A stretch of 64,000 nt of DNA from Prevotellamassilia timonensis (GTDB lineage: Bacteria; Bacteroidota; Bacteroidia; Bacteroidales; Bacteroidaceae), in contig NZ_JADYUH010000001.1 of the NCBI RefSeq assembly GCF_021531665.1, positions 62,001 to 126,000 on the forward strand, given 5' to 3'. The translations under genes were made by a program, and so were the position numbers. Below, piece after piece: positions 23,546 to 32,347 of this stretch (positions within the stretch are counted from its first letter, which is position 1; the number at the start of each line of letters is the position of its first letter). The notes beneath the pieces were generated by a model. It ran no database searches. It saw only the letters and a program-made list of their open reading frames with translations, and had not been told where the DNA came from.

Positions 23546-26317
23546 TCAGTGTGCTTCGAGCCAATTATTCCCTGTGCCGCAGTCTGCGATGAGCGGGACA
23601 CTCATGGAGAAAGCCTGCTCCATCTCACTGATGACCAGTTCTTTCACGCGTTCTAGTTCTTCGGGCGGAACGCTGAAGTTGAGTTCGTCGTGCACTTGAA
23701 GAATCATTTTTGCTCTCAACTTCTCTTCGCGAAGTCTCCGGTCGATGCGAATCATCGCGACCTTGATGATGTCGGCGGCGGTGCCCTGAATGGGTGCGTT
23801 CACGGCGTTTCGCTCGGCGTAGCCTCTGACGACGGCGTTTCGCGAGTTGATGTCCGGAAGATAGCGGCGGCGTCCGAAGGCAGTGAGAATATAACCCGTT
23901 TTCCTCGCTTCTTCCACGCACTCGGCAATGTAGTCTTTGATGCGCGGATAGGTGTTGAAATAACTGTCTATGAGCTGCTTCGCTTCCGTTCGGGAGACTT
24001 CCATTCTTTCCGCCAAGCCGAAGGCGGAAATGCCATAGATGATGCCAAAGTTGGCGGTCTTTGCCTTTCGTCTTTCATCGCGGCTGACGTCTTCCAGTGG
24101 CTTGTGGAAGATGCGGGCAGCGGTGGCGGCGTGAATGTCTTTTCCTTCGCAGAAGTCCTTGACGAGGTTCTCGTCCTTGCTCAAGTGCGCCATGATGCGC
24201 AGTTCGATTTGCGAGTAGTCAGCAGAGAAGAAGACATCTCCCGTTCCCGGCACGAAAGCCTTGCGAATTTCTCGCCCGTCTTCCCCTCTGACCGGTATGT
24301 TCTGAAGATTCGGGTTCGAGGAACTCAGGCGTCCTGTGGCGGTGACCGCCTGGTTGAAGGACGTGTGAATGCGATGAGTCTCGGGGTTGATGAGTTTGGG
24401 CAGGGCTTCGACGTAGGTGCTGAGGAGTTTTTTCAAACCTCTGTGTGCCAAAATCTTTCCAACGATGGGGTGGCGGGAGCGAATAGCCTCAAGGACTTCC
24501 TCGCCCGTCTGATACTGTCCGCTTTTCGTTTTCTTGGCTTTCTCGTTGAGTTTCAACTCGTCAAAGAGCACTTCTCCCACCTGCCTCGGCGAGGTCAGCA
24601 TGAAGGAATGACCGGCGAGTTCGAAGATTTCCTTTTCCAGCAACTCCATGCGTTCCGTGAATTGCTTGGCGGTCTCAGCCAGTGATTTCGTGTCTAAGCA
24701 CACTCCTTCCATTTCCATTCGTGCGAGCACCGGCATGAGCGGCATTTCGATGTCGTTGAACACTCCCCGCAAATTGTTGGCTTCAAGTTCCTTCTCAAGT
24801 GGTTTCATGAGTTGCAGAGCCACGTCGGCATCTTCACACGCATAGTCCTTTATGCTTTCGGGCTTAAGCATGTCCATGGTGAGCTGACTTTTCCCCTTCG
24901 GTCCGATGAGCTCCTCAATCTTGATGGTCTCATAGTTGAGATAGATTTCAGCAAGGTAGTCCAACCCATGTCGAAGCTCCGGTTGAACGAGGTAGTGAGC
25001 AAGCATCGTGTCAAACATCGGAGCGGCGACCTCAACGCCGTGGCGTTTGAGCACCGTGAAGTCGTATTTCAAATTCTGACCGACCTTCAAAATTTTCTCG
25101 CTCTCGAAGAAGGGGCGGAAGATGTTCACCATCGCTCGCGCTTTTTCCGTTTCACGTGGAACTGAGACATACCATGCCTTTCCTCCCTCGACGGCAAAAC
25201 TCATTCCTACCAATTTTGCACTCACAGCCTCGGTTGAAGTCGTTTCTGAGTCAAATGCTACAGTTGAGAAAGTCAAAATATCGTCACATAATTTCTTTGC
25301 GTCCTCCTCATTATCAACAAGAAAATATTCGTGATTGACGTCTTTCAAGCGTTTATGGTTCGTTTCTTTCAAACCGCTCGGCAGGTCGTCCGTTTCTAAG
25401 TCAAAGAGAGGGCCTAAACTGTTAGTAGTTTTTAACTCCTTTTCCCGCTCGTCCTCGTCCATCTTCTTGATGAACTGTCGGAACTCCAAATTTTCAAAGA
25501 TGGGTCGGAGGAGATTCTTGTCCGCCTGTGTTCTTTCGAGTTGTTTTAGCTCAAGAGAAATGGGTACGTCAGTTTTAATTGTGACAAGGAATTTGGAGAA
25601 ACGAATTTGCTCAGCGTTTTCCTCCACTTTCTTTTTCAGTGCACCTTTCAGTTCCGAGGTGGTTTCGAGAAGGTGATCAATGGAGCCGAACTGAGAGATG
25701 AGTTTTGCTGCGGTCTTTTCTCCGACACCCGGACAGCCCGGAATGTTGTCCGCTGTGTCTCCCATGAGACCGAGCAAGTCAATGACCTGTTCTGTCCGTT
25801 CAATCCCATATTTTTCACAAACCTCCTTAGGTCCGAGCGTCTCCAATCCTCCACCCCCGTGTTTTGGGCGGCGCATGAAAATCCCCGGTTTCACCAGTTG
25901 CGCATAGTCTTTGTCGGGAGTCACGAGGTGAACTTCAAGTCCCTGTTCGGCTGCCTGCAAGGCGAGTGTGCCGATGACATCGTCCGCCTCAAAGCCCGGC
26001 ACTTCGAGAATGGGGATGCGGTAGGCGCGAATGATTTCTTTGATGATGGGCACCGAAGCTTTGATGTCTTCCGGCGTGGCTTCGCGCTGTGCTTTGTAGT
26101 CGGGATAAGCTTCGTGCCGGAACGTGCCGCCCGCAGGATCAAAGGCAATACCGACATAGTCCGGGTTCTCCTTCTTCAGCAGGTCTTCCAGCGTGTTCAC
26201 GAAACCAAAGATGGCAGACGTGTTTTGACCTTTTGAGTTGATTCGCGGACTGCGAATGAGCGCGTAGTAGGCACGGTAAATCAATGCGTAAGCATCGAGC
26301 AGATAGATTTTCTTCAT
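23546..26317 (-). CDS. polA: DNA polymerase I
   Basis: PolA fills gaps and removes RNA primers during replication and repair. The start is the ATG giving MKKIYLLDAYALIYRAYY. The 923-residue protein has the 5'-3' exonuclease domain at the N-terminus, a 3'-5' exonuclease-like domain (VAFDSETTSTEAVSAK; the DxE pair is present), and the polymerase domain with motif A DVFFSADYSQIELRIMAHLS near 697, the O-helix RRKAKTANFGIIYG near 747 and motif C QVHDELNFSVP near 872. All three activities therefore look intact. A good -7 box lies 69 nt upstream. A parS-like 16-mer is embedded at 25148-25163. Confidence 0.97.
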   Translation of the reverse strand: MKKIYLLDAYALIYRAYYALIRSPRINSKGQNTSAIFGFVNTLEDLLKKENPDYVGIAFDPAGGTFRHEAYPDYKAQREATPEDIKASVPIIKEIIRAYRIPILEVPGFEADDVIGTLALQAAEQGLEVHLVTPDKDYAQLVKPGIFMRRPKHGGGGLETLGPKEVCEKYGIERTEQVIDLLGLMGDTADNIPGCPGVGEKTAAKLISQFGSIDHLLETTSELKGALKKKVEENAEQIRFSKFLVTIKTDVPISLELKQLERTQADKNLLRPIFENLEFRQFIKKMDEDEREKELKTTNSLGPLFDLETDDLPSGLKETNHKRLKDVNHEYFLVDNEEDAKKLCDDILTFSTVAFDSETTSTEAVSAKLVGMSFAVEGGKAWYVSVPRETEKARAMVNIFRPFFESEKILKVGQNLKYDFTVLKRHGVEVAAPMFDTMLAHYLVQPELRHGLDYLAEIYLNYETIKIEELIGPKGKSQLTMDMLKPESIKDYACEDADVALQLMKPLEKELEANNLRGVFNDIEMPLMPVLARMEMEGVCLDTKSLAETAKQFTERMELLEKEIFELAGHSFMLTSPRQVGEVLFDELKLNEKAKKTKSGQYQTGEEVLEAIRSRHPIVGKILAHRGLKKLLSTYVEALPKLINPETHRIHTSFNQAVTATGRLSSSNPNLQNIPVRGEDGREIRKAFVPGTGDVFFSADYSQIELRIMAHLSKDENLVKDFCEGKDIHAATAARIFHKPLEDVSRDERRKAKTANFGIIYGISAFGLAERMEVSRTEAKQLIDSYFNTYPRIKDYIAECVEEARKTGYILTAFGRRRYLPDINSRNAVVRGYAERNAVNAPIQGTAADIIKVAMIRIDRRLREEKLRAKMILQVHDELNFSVPPEELERVKELVISEMEQAFSMSVPLIADCGTGNNWLEAH
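25148..25163. promoter_or_regulatory. parS-like site inside polA (14 of 16)
   Basis: The 16-mer CGTTTCACGTGGAACT differs from the ParB site TGTTTCACGTGGAACA (the reverse complement of the classic form) at its two end positions only. It lies in coding sequence, so it may be chance. Confidence 0.4.
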
Positions 26318-26385
26318 GGGTTTGATTTCTTTGCTTCGTGTGTCACGTTTCCTTAAAAGGAGGGTCTTTATTCGTAAAGCTCTTT

Positions 26386-26394
26386 GCAAAAATA
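26386..26394 (-). promoter_or_regulatory. -7 element for polA
   Basis: The minus strand reads TATTTTTGC. Start of transcription would be near 26379, about 62 nt before the start codon. Confidence 0.6.
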
Positions 26395-26520
26395 GGGGAA
26401 AAGGGGCGGGTAGGGAAGATTTCCGCTCGCTTTTGTCAGTTTTGCGTGTTCTTTCTGTGTCTTTTTGACTCTTTTTTCAGCCTTTTGCCGCTCAAAGTGA
26501 TGAAAACTCCTCGTAATCGT

Positions 26521-26551
26521 TTTGTGTTTTGGGCTTCAAGTACTAATTTTG
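26521..26551 (+). promoter_or_regulatory. Promoter for the polyprenyl synthetase gene
   Basis: TTTG at 26521-26524 and TAATTTTGC at 26543-26551 are 18 nt apart. The start codon follows 25 nt later. Confidence 0.65.
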
Positions 26552-26576
26552 CCGTTCAATTGCATAACCTTCTTTT

Positions 26577-27551
26577 ATGGATTCACTTTCCCTCATTCGT
26601 CAGCCGGTGGCTGCGGAATTGGAGCAGTATCGTTCGCTTTTTGATAGTGCTTTGCAGCATGATGACGATTTCCTCGGTCATGCGTTGGCCTACGTGCGTC
26701 AGCGCCGCGGCAAAATGATGCGTCCGCTTTTGGTGCTGCTCATGGCGAAAGAATTGGGGAATGTCGGTGAAAAGTCTTTGCGCTCTGCCGTCACTCTTGA
26801 ACTTTTGCACACCGCTTCGCTCGTCCACGACGACGTGGTTGACGAAAGCCAGGAACGCCGCGGGCAACGCTCTGCCAATGCCGTTTTTGATAACAAAGTT
26901 GCCGTGCTTTTAGGAGATTATTTGTTATCGCTTTCGTTGCTGAATGCGGCTGAAACAGAGAATGTGGAAGTTGTTCGTATCATTTCGCGTCTTGGCGGGA
27001 CGCTCTCGGAAGGTGAGATTTCGCAACTCGCCGTCATCCGTGACGAGGAAGTTAGCGAAGAAGCCTACTTCCACATCATTCACCACAAAACTGCAGCACT
27101 TTTCGCTGCCTGCGCACGCCTCGGAGCCATATCTGCCGGCGGTGATGCGGCATACGTGGAAAAAGCCACGAAGTTCGGCGAACTCATTGGCATTTGCTTC
27201 CAAATTCGTGATGACATCTTCGACTATTTTCCCGATGGTAACATCGGTAAACCCACCGGCAACGACATGCGAGAAGGAAAACTCACGCTGCCTGTGATTC
27301 ATGCTCTGAGGCAGGCAGGAAATTCTGAGACTCAACTTCTTGTGAAGAAAATTAAGTCCGGCGAAGCCACAGCAGCCGACATCTCAGCCATGGTTGATTT
27401 CACGTTGAAAAATGGTGGCATCGCCTATGCTGAGCAGACCATGCAGCGTTTGCACGACGAGGCTGTTGCGCTGCTCGATGACTGGAAAAATGAAGAGGTC
27501 AAGGAGGCGTTGCACCGCTACATTGACTTCGTCATCAAGCGAGAAATCTGA
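26577..27551 (+). CDS. Long-chain polyprenyl diphosphate synthase
   Basis: The enzyme condenses isopentenyl diphosphate onto allylic diphosphates to make the side chain of menaquinone or similar lipids. The 324-residue protein has both aspartate-rich motifs of the trans-prenyltransferase family: DDVVDESQERRGQ (first, from residue 84) and DDIFDYF (second, near 212), with GKMMRPLLVLLMAKELG before and GNDMREGKLTLPVIHAL after. Family and reaction type are secure; chain length (IspB-like octaprenyl or other) cannot be read. It has its own promoter and terminator. Confidence 0.93.
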   Translation: MDSLSLIRQPVAAELEQYRSLFDSALQHDDDFLGHALAYVRQRRGKMMRPLLVLLMAKELGNVGEKSLRSAVTLELLHTASLVHDDVVDESQERRGQRSANAVFDNKVAVLLGDYLLSLSLLNAAETENVEVVRIISRLGGTLSEGEISQLAVIRDEEVSEEAYFHIIHHKTAALFAACARLGAISAGGDAAYVEKATKFGELIGICFQIRDDIFDYFPDGNIGKPTGNDMREGKLTLPVIHALRQAGNSETQLLVKKIKSGEATAADISAMVDFTLKNGGIAYAEQTMQRLHDEAVALLDDWKNEEVKEALHRYIDFVIKREI

Positions 27552-27620
27552 TAAATTTTTCGTTGAAGGCGTGCCACATTCAATGGCAAATATCCAATAG
27601 TTTCTCCCAAAGTACAAAAA

Positions 27621-27666
27621 TTGCGTCGATTTCTCCGTTTGAGGAAGAAACCGACGCAGTTTTTTG
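27621..27666 (+). terminator. Terminator of the polyprenyl synthetase gene
   Basis: TGCGTCGATTTCT pairs with AGAAACCGACGCA (12 of 13 positions), followed by GTTTTTTG. The rest of the gap up to 27883 shows nothing I recognise. Confidence 0.8.
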
Positions 27667-27883
27667 TTTCAGCGAAATGGTTTTTTTGCTTCAGCGAAAT
27701 GGCTTTTTTCGTGAAAAGCGGGATGGAAGCGGTAAAAGTCTTGTTGGGAAGCGTTCGTCAACCCGCGTTTCCAACGTTTTTGAGTCGTTTTTTTCTAAAA
27801 AAGCGAGGAGAATATCGCTCAAAGCGAGAAAATGGCTCAAATCGCTTGATTTGGACTTATTCGGAGTTCTTTTACGTCAATTC

Positions 27884-28825
27884 TCAGAAAGGTTTGACGT
27901 CTTCGCCAAGAATGGCAGAAACCAGAAGATTTGCCAGACGGCTCGTGCCGATGCGGAAGTGACCGTCCTTGACGAATTGTTCGCCGAGCATTTCGCGCAC
28001 GACGGTGTAGAAATCAATGGCTTCGTCCACCGTTTTGATTCCGCCGGCGGCTTTGAATCCAACGAGGTTTCCGGTCAGTTCATGGTATTCTTTGATGGCT
28101 TGACACATGACGTAAGCCGCTTCCAAGGTGGCAGCCGGCTCTATTTTGCCCGTGCTGGTCTTGATGAAGTCTGCTCCTGCATACATGGAAAGAATGGACG
28201 CCTTCTTGATGTTTACTGCGGTTTGAAGAGCGCCTGTTTCAAGAATCACTTTCAGGGGTCGTCCGCCGGTGGCTGCTTTGATTTCTGCAATTTCGTCGGC
28301 GCAGGTTTCATAGTCTCCGCTTAGGAATTGACCGACGCTGAGCACGCAGTCAATTTCCGTGGCACCGTCGTGAACGGCGAGTGCGGTTTCCGTGGTTTTG
28401 ATTTCGATGAAGGTTTGAGAGGAGGGAAAGCCGCCAGCCACGCACGCCACTTCAATGCCATCGGCTTCAAGCGATGTGCTGACGATTTTTGCGAAGTTGG
28501 GATAGACGCAAATGGTTGCTAAGTGTGGGAGATCGGGGTGGCTGTCTGCGAAATCGTTGACTTTTTCCACGAATTTCAGAACGCTTTCTTGTGAATCCGT
28601 CACCTTGAGTGTGGTGAGTTCAACGGTTGCAAGCAAATCACGAAGCACTTCGGGAGTGGCATATTTTCCGCGATTCTCTTCCACCAAGCGGTGCACGGCA
28701 TCGCTGACGAGTTCGTCGTGAAGATGCAGGTCGTATTTCGCAAAGGCTTGTTCGTAAACGCTGAGCGCCTGGTGCGCTTCTGAGCCACAGTGTTCTTCGT
28801 GGCAGTGACAGTGGTTTTCAGACAT
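27884..28825 (-). CDS. deoC: Deoxyribose-phosphate aldolase
   Basis: DeoC cleaves 2-deoxyribose 5-phosphate to glyceraldehyde 3-phosphate and acetaldehyde in deoxynucleoside breakdown. The start is the ATG giving MSENHCHCHEEHCG; the upstream frame has only a TTG. The 313-residue protein has the Schiff-base lysine region GADFIKTSTGKIEPAATLE near 220 and the second lysine block GFKAAGGIKTVDEAI near 255. The first 14 residues are an unusual His/Cys-rich extension that could bind metal. It is the last gene of the mnmG-apt-uvrC-dtd-mazG-deoC cluster, 54 nt after mazG. Confidence 0.95.
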   Translation of the reverse strand: MSENHCHCHEEHCGSEAHQALSVYEQAFAKYDLHLHDELVSDAVHRLVEENRGKYATPEVLRDLLATVELTTLKVTDSQESVLKFVEKVNDFADSHPDLPHLATICVYPNFAKIVSTSLEADGIEVACVAGGFPSSQTFIEIKTTETALAVHDGATEIDCVLSVGQFLSGDYETCADEIAEIKAATGGRPLKVILETGALQTAVNIKKASILSMYAGADFIKTSTGKIEPAATLEAAYVMCQAIKEYHELTGNLVGFKAAGGIKTVDEAIDFYTVVREMLGEQFVKDGHFRIGTSRLANLLVSAILGEDVKPF

Positions 28826-28879
28826 TTTTTCGGGAGTTATTATGTGTGAATTATGTGTATTCAATCGGTTTTTTTCTTC

Positions 28880-29260
28880 CTATCTCAACTTTTCGTTTTG
28901 TTGATGGCGCATTTTGTCGCGCTTTGTTTTCTTCTCCATGTTCTTTTGAAACGCCTCGGTGAGGTCCACGCCGGTTTGGTTCGCAAGACAGACGAGGACC
29001 CAAAGAACGTCTGCCATTTCATCGGCAAGATTGGCGCTTTCACCCGCTTTGAAAGACTGTTGCCCATAGGTTCGAGCCATGACTCTCGCCAATTCTCCGA
29101 CTTCCTCGGTGAGGCACGCCAGGTTCGTCAGTTCGTCAAAATAGCGTACGCCGATGGTACGAATCCATTCGTCCACTTTTTGCTGCACCTCCCGCAGGCT
29201 GGGGGAGGGGAGAGCGGAGTTGGCTGGTGTTTCGGCGTTTGCCGTGAGTTTTTCGTTCAT
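28880..29260 (-). CDS. MazG-like nucleotide pyrophosphohydrolase
   Basis: MazG-type enzymes hydrolyse (d)NTPs, often non-canonical ones, to monophosphates. The 126-residue protein has the family's helical metal-binding pattern: LTEEVGELARVMARTYGQ near residues 50-67 (EExxE) and LADEMADVLWVLVCLAN near 80-96 (ExxD). It is a single-domain form, shorter than E. coli MazG. It sits between dtd and deoC on the same strand with gaps of 75 and 54 nt, which fits a housekeeping role in cleaning the nucleotide pool. Confidence 0.88.
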   Translation of the reverse strand: MNEKLTANAETPANSALPSPSLREVQQKVDEWIRTIGVRYFDELTNLACLTEEVGELARVMARTYGQQSFKAGESANLADEMADVLWVLVCLANQTGVDLTEAFQKNMEKKTKRDKMRHQQNEKLR

Positions 29261-29335
29261 GGGAGGGAGTTTTGAAAGTGTGTTCAGTGGTAAGGCGAAT
29301 GCCTTGAGATACTGGATTTTACAGTATTTCCGTTT

Positions 29336-29788
29336 TCACTCTTTGTTTTTAGTGTCCATGCAAATGGTGACGGGTCCGTCGTTCAGAAGTTCAACTTTCA
29401 TGTCTGCGCCAAATTCTCCTGTCCCTACGGTTTTCCCAATGGTTTGAGAGAGGAGTCGCACAAAGTGTTCGTAGAGCGGAATGGCGTGGTCGTGTCCCGC
29501 GGCACGCAGATAACTTGGGCGATTCCCTTTTTTGTAGGATGCCATAAGCGTGAACTGGCTGACAACCAGAACATTCCCGTCCACGTCAGCGAGGCAGCGG
29601 TTCATGACGCCTTGCTCGTCGTTGAAAACTCTGAGTCCGGCAATTTTCCGGCAAAGCCACGCGGCATCTTCTTCATTGTCAGCGTCTTCAATGCCCAGCA
29701 AGACCAAGAATCCGTTTTGAATGGAAGACTTGACGATGCCCTCGATGGTGACGGAAGCATGGCTGACTCTTTGAATGACTGCTCTCAT
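29336..29788 (-). CDS. dtd: D-aminoacyl-tRNA deacylase
   Basis: Dtd removes D-amino acids (and glycine) wrongly attached to tRNA. The start taken is MRAVIQRVSHASVTIEG, the classic family N-terminus; the frame upstream is unlikely. The 150-residue protein has SQFTLMASYKKGNRPSY, the active-site SQFTL block, and LLNDGPVTICMDT near the C-terminus, the Gly-cisPro motif that excludes L-amino acids. It follows uvrC at 78 nt and precedes mazG. Confidence 0.95.
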   Translation of the reverse strand: MRAVIQRVSHASVTIEGIVKSSIQNGFLVLLGIEDADNEEDAAWLCRKIAGLRVFNDEQGVMNRCLADVDGNVLVVSQFTLMASYKKGNRPSYLRAAGHDHAIPLYEHFVRLLSQTIGKTVGTGEFGADMKVELLNDGPVTICMDTKNKE

Positions 29789-29866
29789 GGCTTTGTGAAT
29801 TTGAATGGTGAAACGGAGTGTGGTGCAAAAGTAACAAAAACGCACAGTTCTGAAGCACTCAGGCTT

Positions 29867-31690
29867 TCAGACTTTGTGAAGTGCGTGGAAAATCAGTTCT
29901 CCCTTGGCTGTTCCCAAAAGTTCCTGAAGTTCCGGCAGGCTTGCTTCTTTCACCTTCTTGACGCTCTTGAATTTCTTCAAAAGTTTTTCCTTGGTGGCAG
30001 GTCCTATGCCCTTCACCCCGTCCAGTTCGGATGCTGTCTGTCGCTTTGAGCGTTTCTCTCGGTGAAAAGTGATGGCGAAACGGTGCACTTCATCCTGCAT
30101 CGCAGTGAGCGTTCGAAACAACTGGCTATTTGGTTTGATGCCTATGGTGGAGGGTGGGAAACCGAACAGGAGTTCGCGTGTGCGGTGTCGACTGTCTTTG
30201 GCGAGTCCCGCAATGGCGATTTGAAGCCCCAACTCGTCTTCCACCACTTCCCGAATGACTTCCATTTGCCCTCGCCCACCGTCCGCAATAATCAAATCGG
30301 GGAACTCGCAGCCTTCGTCTTTCATCCGTTGATAGCGACGTCTGACCACTTCCTTCATGGAGGCGTAGTCGTCGCCTCCATCCGCTGTCTGAATCACATA
30401 TTTCCTATATTCTTTTTTTGATGCTTTCAGTTTCCGAAAGACGACGCAAGCCGCAACGGCGTCTTCGCCTTGAATGTGAGAATTGTCAAAAAGTTCAATG
30501 TGAAAGGGCAGTTTGGGAAGGTTCAAATCGTCCTTAATTTCTTTCAACAGCCGAGTCAATTTCTGCTCCGGATTCAACTTTTCGGCTTGCTTCATTCGGT
30601 CGAAACGATATTGCTTCACGTTCAAAAGACTCAAGTCGAGAAGTTTCTTTTTGTCACCCTTCTGAGGTATGGTTTGGGTGAACAAAGTCTCGGGAAGGTC
30701 CACGTGAAACGGCACAACCACTTCCTTGGCATGGCTGTCGTAGCGTGTGCGCATTTCCACGATGCCCAGGGCGAGGAGTTCGGCGTCGGTTTCTTCCAGT
30801 TTTTTCTTATATTCAAACGTAAAGGCGCGGTTGATGCATCCGTTGACGACGTGCAAATAGTTGATGTATGCCACTCTTTCTTCGCTTTCAATGTGAAAAA
30901 CATCGATGTGATGAAGAACCGAAGAGACCACCACGCTCTTGGCGTGGAATTTCTCAATCAAGTCATAGCGTCGCTTGATTTCTTGAGCCTCTTCAAAGCG
31001 CAGTTCTTCCGCAAGTCTAAGCATTTGCTGTCGCATCCGCTGTGCCACTTCTGAGGTATTCCCTTTGAGAATCTCTTTGCACGCTTCAATGTTTCGGACA
31101 TACTCCTCTCTGTTCTGCTTCCCCACACAGGGTGCGAGGCAACGTTTGATGTGGTAGTCCAAGCAAAGGGCGTATTTTCCGGTTTTCACTCCCTCTTCGG
31201 TGAGTGGTTGGCGACAGGGACGAATTTTATAGAGGTCTCGGAAAAGGTCCAGTAAGGCAGTCAGGGTGGGGATGTGGCTGTAGGGTCCGAAATACGTCGC
31301 GCCCCTTTCCTTTCGATTCCTTGTTTTGAAAATTCGCGGAAGGTATTCGTGCGTCACCGCGATGGAAGGGTAGGTTTTGTCGTCCTTAAGAAGCACGTTG
31401 TAGTGCGGTTTGTACCTTTTGATGAGGTTGTTTTCAAGCAGCAGCGCGTCTTCCTCCGTGTTTACGACGACATATTTAATGTCCCGGATGTGGCGCACAA
31501 GCAGCGCGGTCTTTCGTGTCTGCTGTTCTTTGTTGAAGTAGGAACTTACCCTTCTTTTTAGGTTTTTCGCCTTGCCAACGTAGATAATCTTCCCGGTTGC
31601 ATCCAGATATTGGTAGCAACCGGGAGATTCCGGGAGATTAGCAACAATTCCGCTGAGATGAGCATCTTTTGTTTCTTCTGCGGACTTCAT
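29867..31690 (-). CDS. uvrC: Excinuclease ABC subunit C
   Basis: UvrC makes the dual incisions of nucleotide excision repair in complex with UvrB. The 607-residue protein has the N-terminal GIY-YIG nuclease (GCYQYLDATGKIIYVGKAKNL, residues 24-44), the UvrB-binding UVR region (RLAEELRFEEAQEIKRRYDL), the RNase H-like second nuclease (IELFDNSHIQGEDAVAA and DLIIADGGRGQ), and a C-terminal helix-hairpin-helix (LDGVKGIGPATKEKLLKKF). All parts are present. It begins 17 nt after apt. Confidence 0.97.
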   Translation of the reverse strand: MKSAEETKDAHLSGIVANLPESPGCYQYLDATGKIIYVGKAKNLKRRVSSYFNKEQQTRKTALLVRHIRDIKYVVVNTEEDALLLENNLIKRYKPHYNVLLKDDKTYPSIAVTHEYLPRIFKTRNRKERGATYFGPYSHIPTLTALLDLFRDLYKIRPCRQPLTEEGVKTGKYALCLDYHIKRCLAPCVGKQNREEYVRNIEACKEILKGNTSEVAQRMRQQMLRLAEELRFEEAQEIKRRYDLIEKFHAKSVVVSSVLHHIDVFHIESEERVAYINYLHVVNGCINRAFTFEYKKKLEETDAELLALGIVEMRTRYDSHAKEVVVPFHVDLPETLFTQTIPQKGDKKKLLDLSLLNVKQYRFDRMKQAEKLNPEQKLTRLLKEIKDDLNLPKLPFHIELFDNSHIQGEDAVAACVVFRKLKASKKEYRKYVIQTADGGDDYASMKEVVRRRYQRMKDEGCEFPDLIIADGGRGQMEVIREVVEDELGLQIAIAGLAKDSRHRTRELLFGFPPSTIGIKPNSQLFRTLTAMQDEVHRFAITFHREKRSKRQTASELDGVKGIGPATKEKLLKKFKSVKKVKEASLPELQELLGTAKGELIFHALHKV

Positions 31691-31707
31691 GCGTTTCTTT
31701 TGTGTTT

Positions 31708-32244
31708 TTATTCTTCAATCGTTAGGAGCGTAGTCACGTCAAGGTCTTTTCCAAGGAACTTTCTTCCTTCCAGTCCTTCCATTTTTAGTTCGATGAGGAA
31801 ATTGATATACACTTTTTTCGGTCCGAAGTGTTTCACCAGATCATACGTCGCCTGCATGGAGCCACCCGTGGCGAGCAGGTCGTCGTGAATCAACACCACG
31901 TCGTTCTCTTCAATGGCGTCGGTGTGAATCTCGATGGTGTCATAACCATACTCCTTCAGGTAGGTCGCCTTTCTTGTCTCGGCGGGAAGTTTTCCCGGCT
32001 TTCTTGCCATGACGAATCCTGCGTTCAGTTTTTCTGCCAGCATGGCTCCCATGACAAAACCTCGGCTTTCAATGCCTACAACCTTGGTAATTCCTTTGTC
32101 TTTGTAGAGGCGTACCAATTCCTCCAGCATCTCGTGGATGCACTCAGGACTTTTGAATAGTGTACTAACGTCCTTGAAGTGTATTCCCGGCTTTGGGAAA
32201 TCCGGCACGTTTCTTAGATTTTCTAAAAGCAGTTTTTTGTTCAT
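31708..32244 (-). CDS. apt: Adenine phosphoribosyltransferase
   Basis: Apt converts adenine and PRPP to AMP. The 178-residue protein has VVGIESRGFVMGAMLAEKL near residues 56-74 and the PRPP loop VVLIHDDLLATGGSMQATYD near 115-134. The N-terminus LRNVPDFPKPGIHFKDVSTLF is diagnostic. The gene lies between mnmG (103 nt upstream, with a parS-like site in the gap) and uvrC (17 nt downstream) on the same strand. Confidence 0.97.
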   Translation of the reverse strand: MNKKLLLENLRNVPDFPKPGIHFKDVSTLFKSPECIHEMLEELVRLYKDKGITKVVGIESRGFVMGAMLAEKLNAGFVMARKPGKLPAETRKATYLKEYGYDTIEIHTDAIEENDVVLIHDDLLATGGSMQATYDLVKHFGPKKVYINFLIELKMEGLEGRKFLGKDLDVTTLLTIEE

Positions 32245-32277
32245 AAAGTGTTGATTTGTTATGAATTTAATATTGTT

Positions 32278-32293
32278 TGTTTCACGTGGAACT
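32278..32293. promoter_or_regulatory. parS-like ParB binding site (15 of 16)
   Basis: TGTTTCACGTGGAACT matches the parS form TGTTTCACGTGGAACA at all but the last base. It lies in the intergenic gap between mnmG and apt. Sites of this kind cluster near the chromosome origin and load ParB for chromosome segregation, and mnmG is often origin-proximal in bacteria. Confidence 0.7.
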
Positions 32294-32347
32294 TTAAATC
32301 GCGCATTTCTCCTTGTTGGAGTTTTGCTCTAAGTGAAGAGACGTCTT

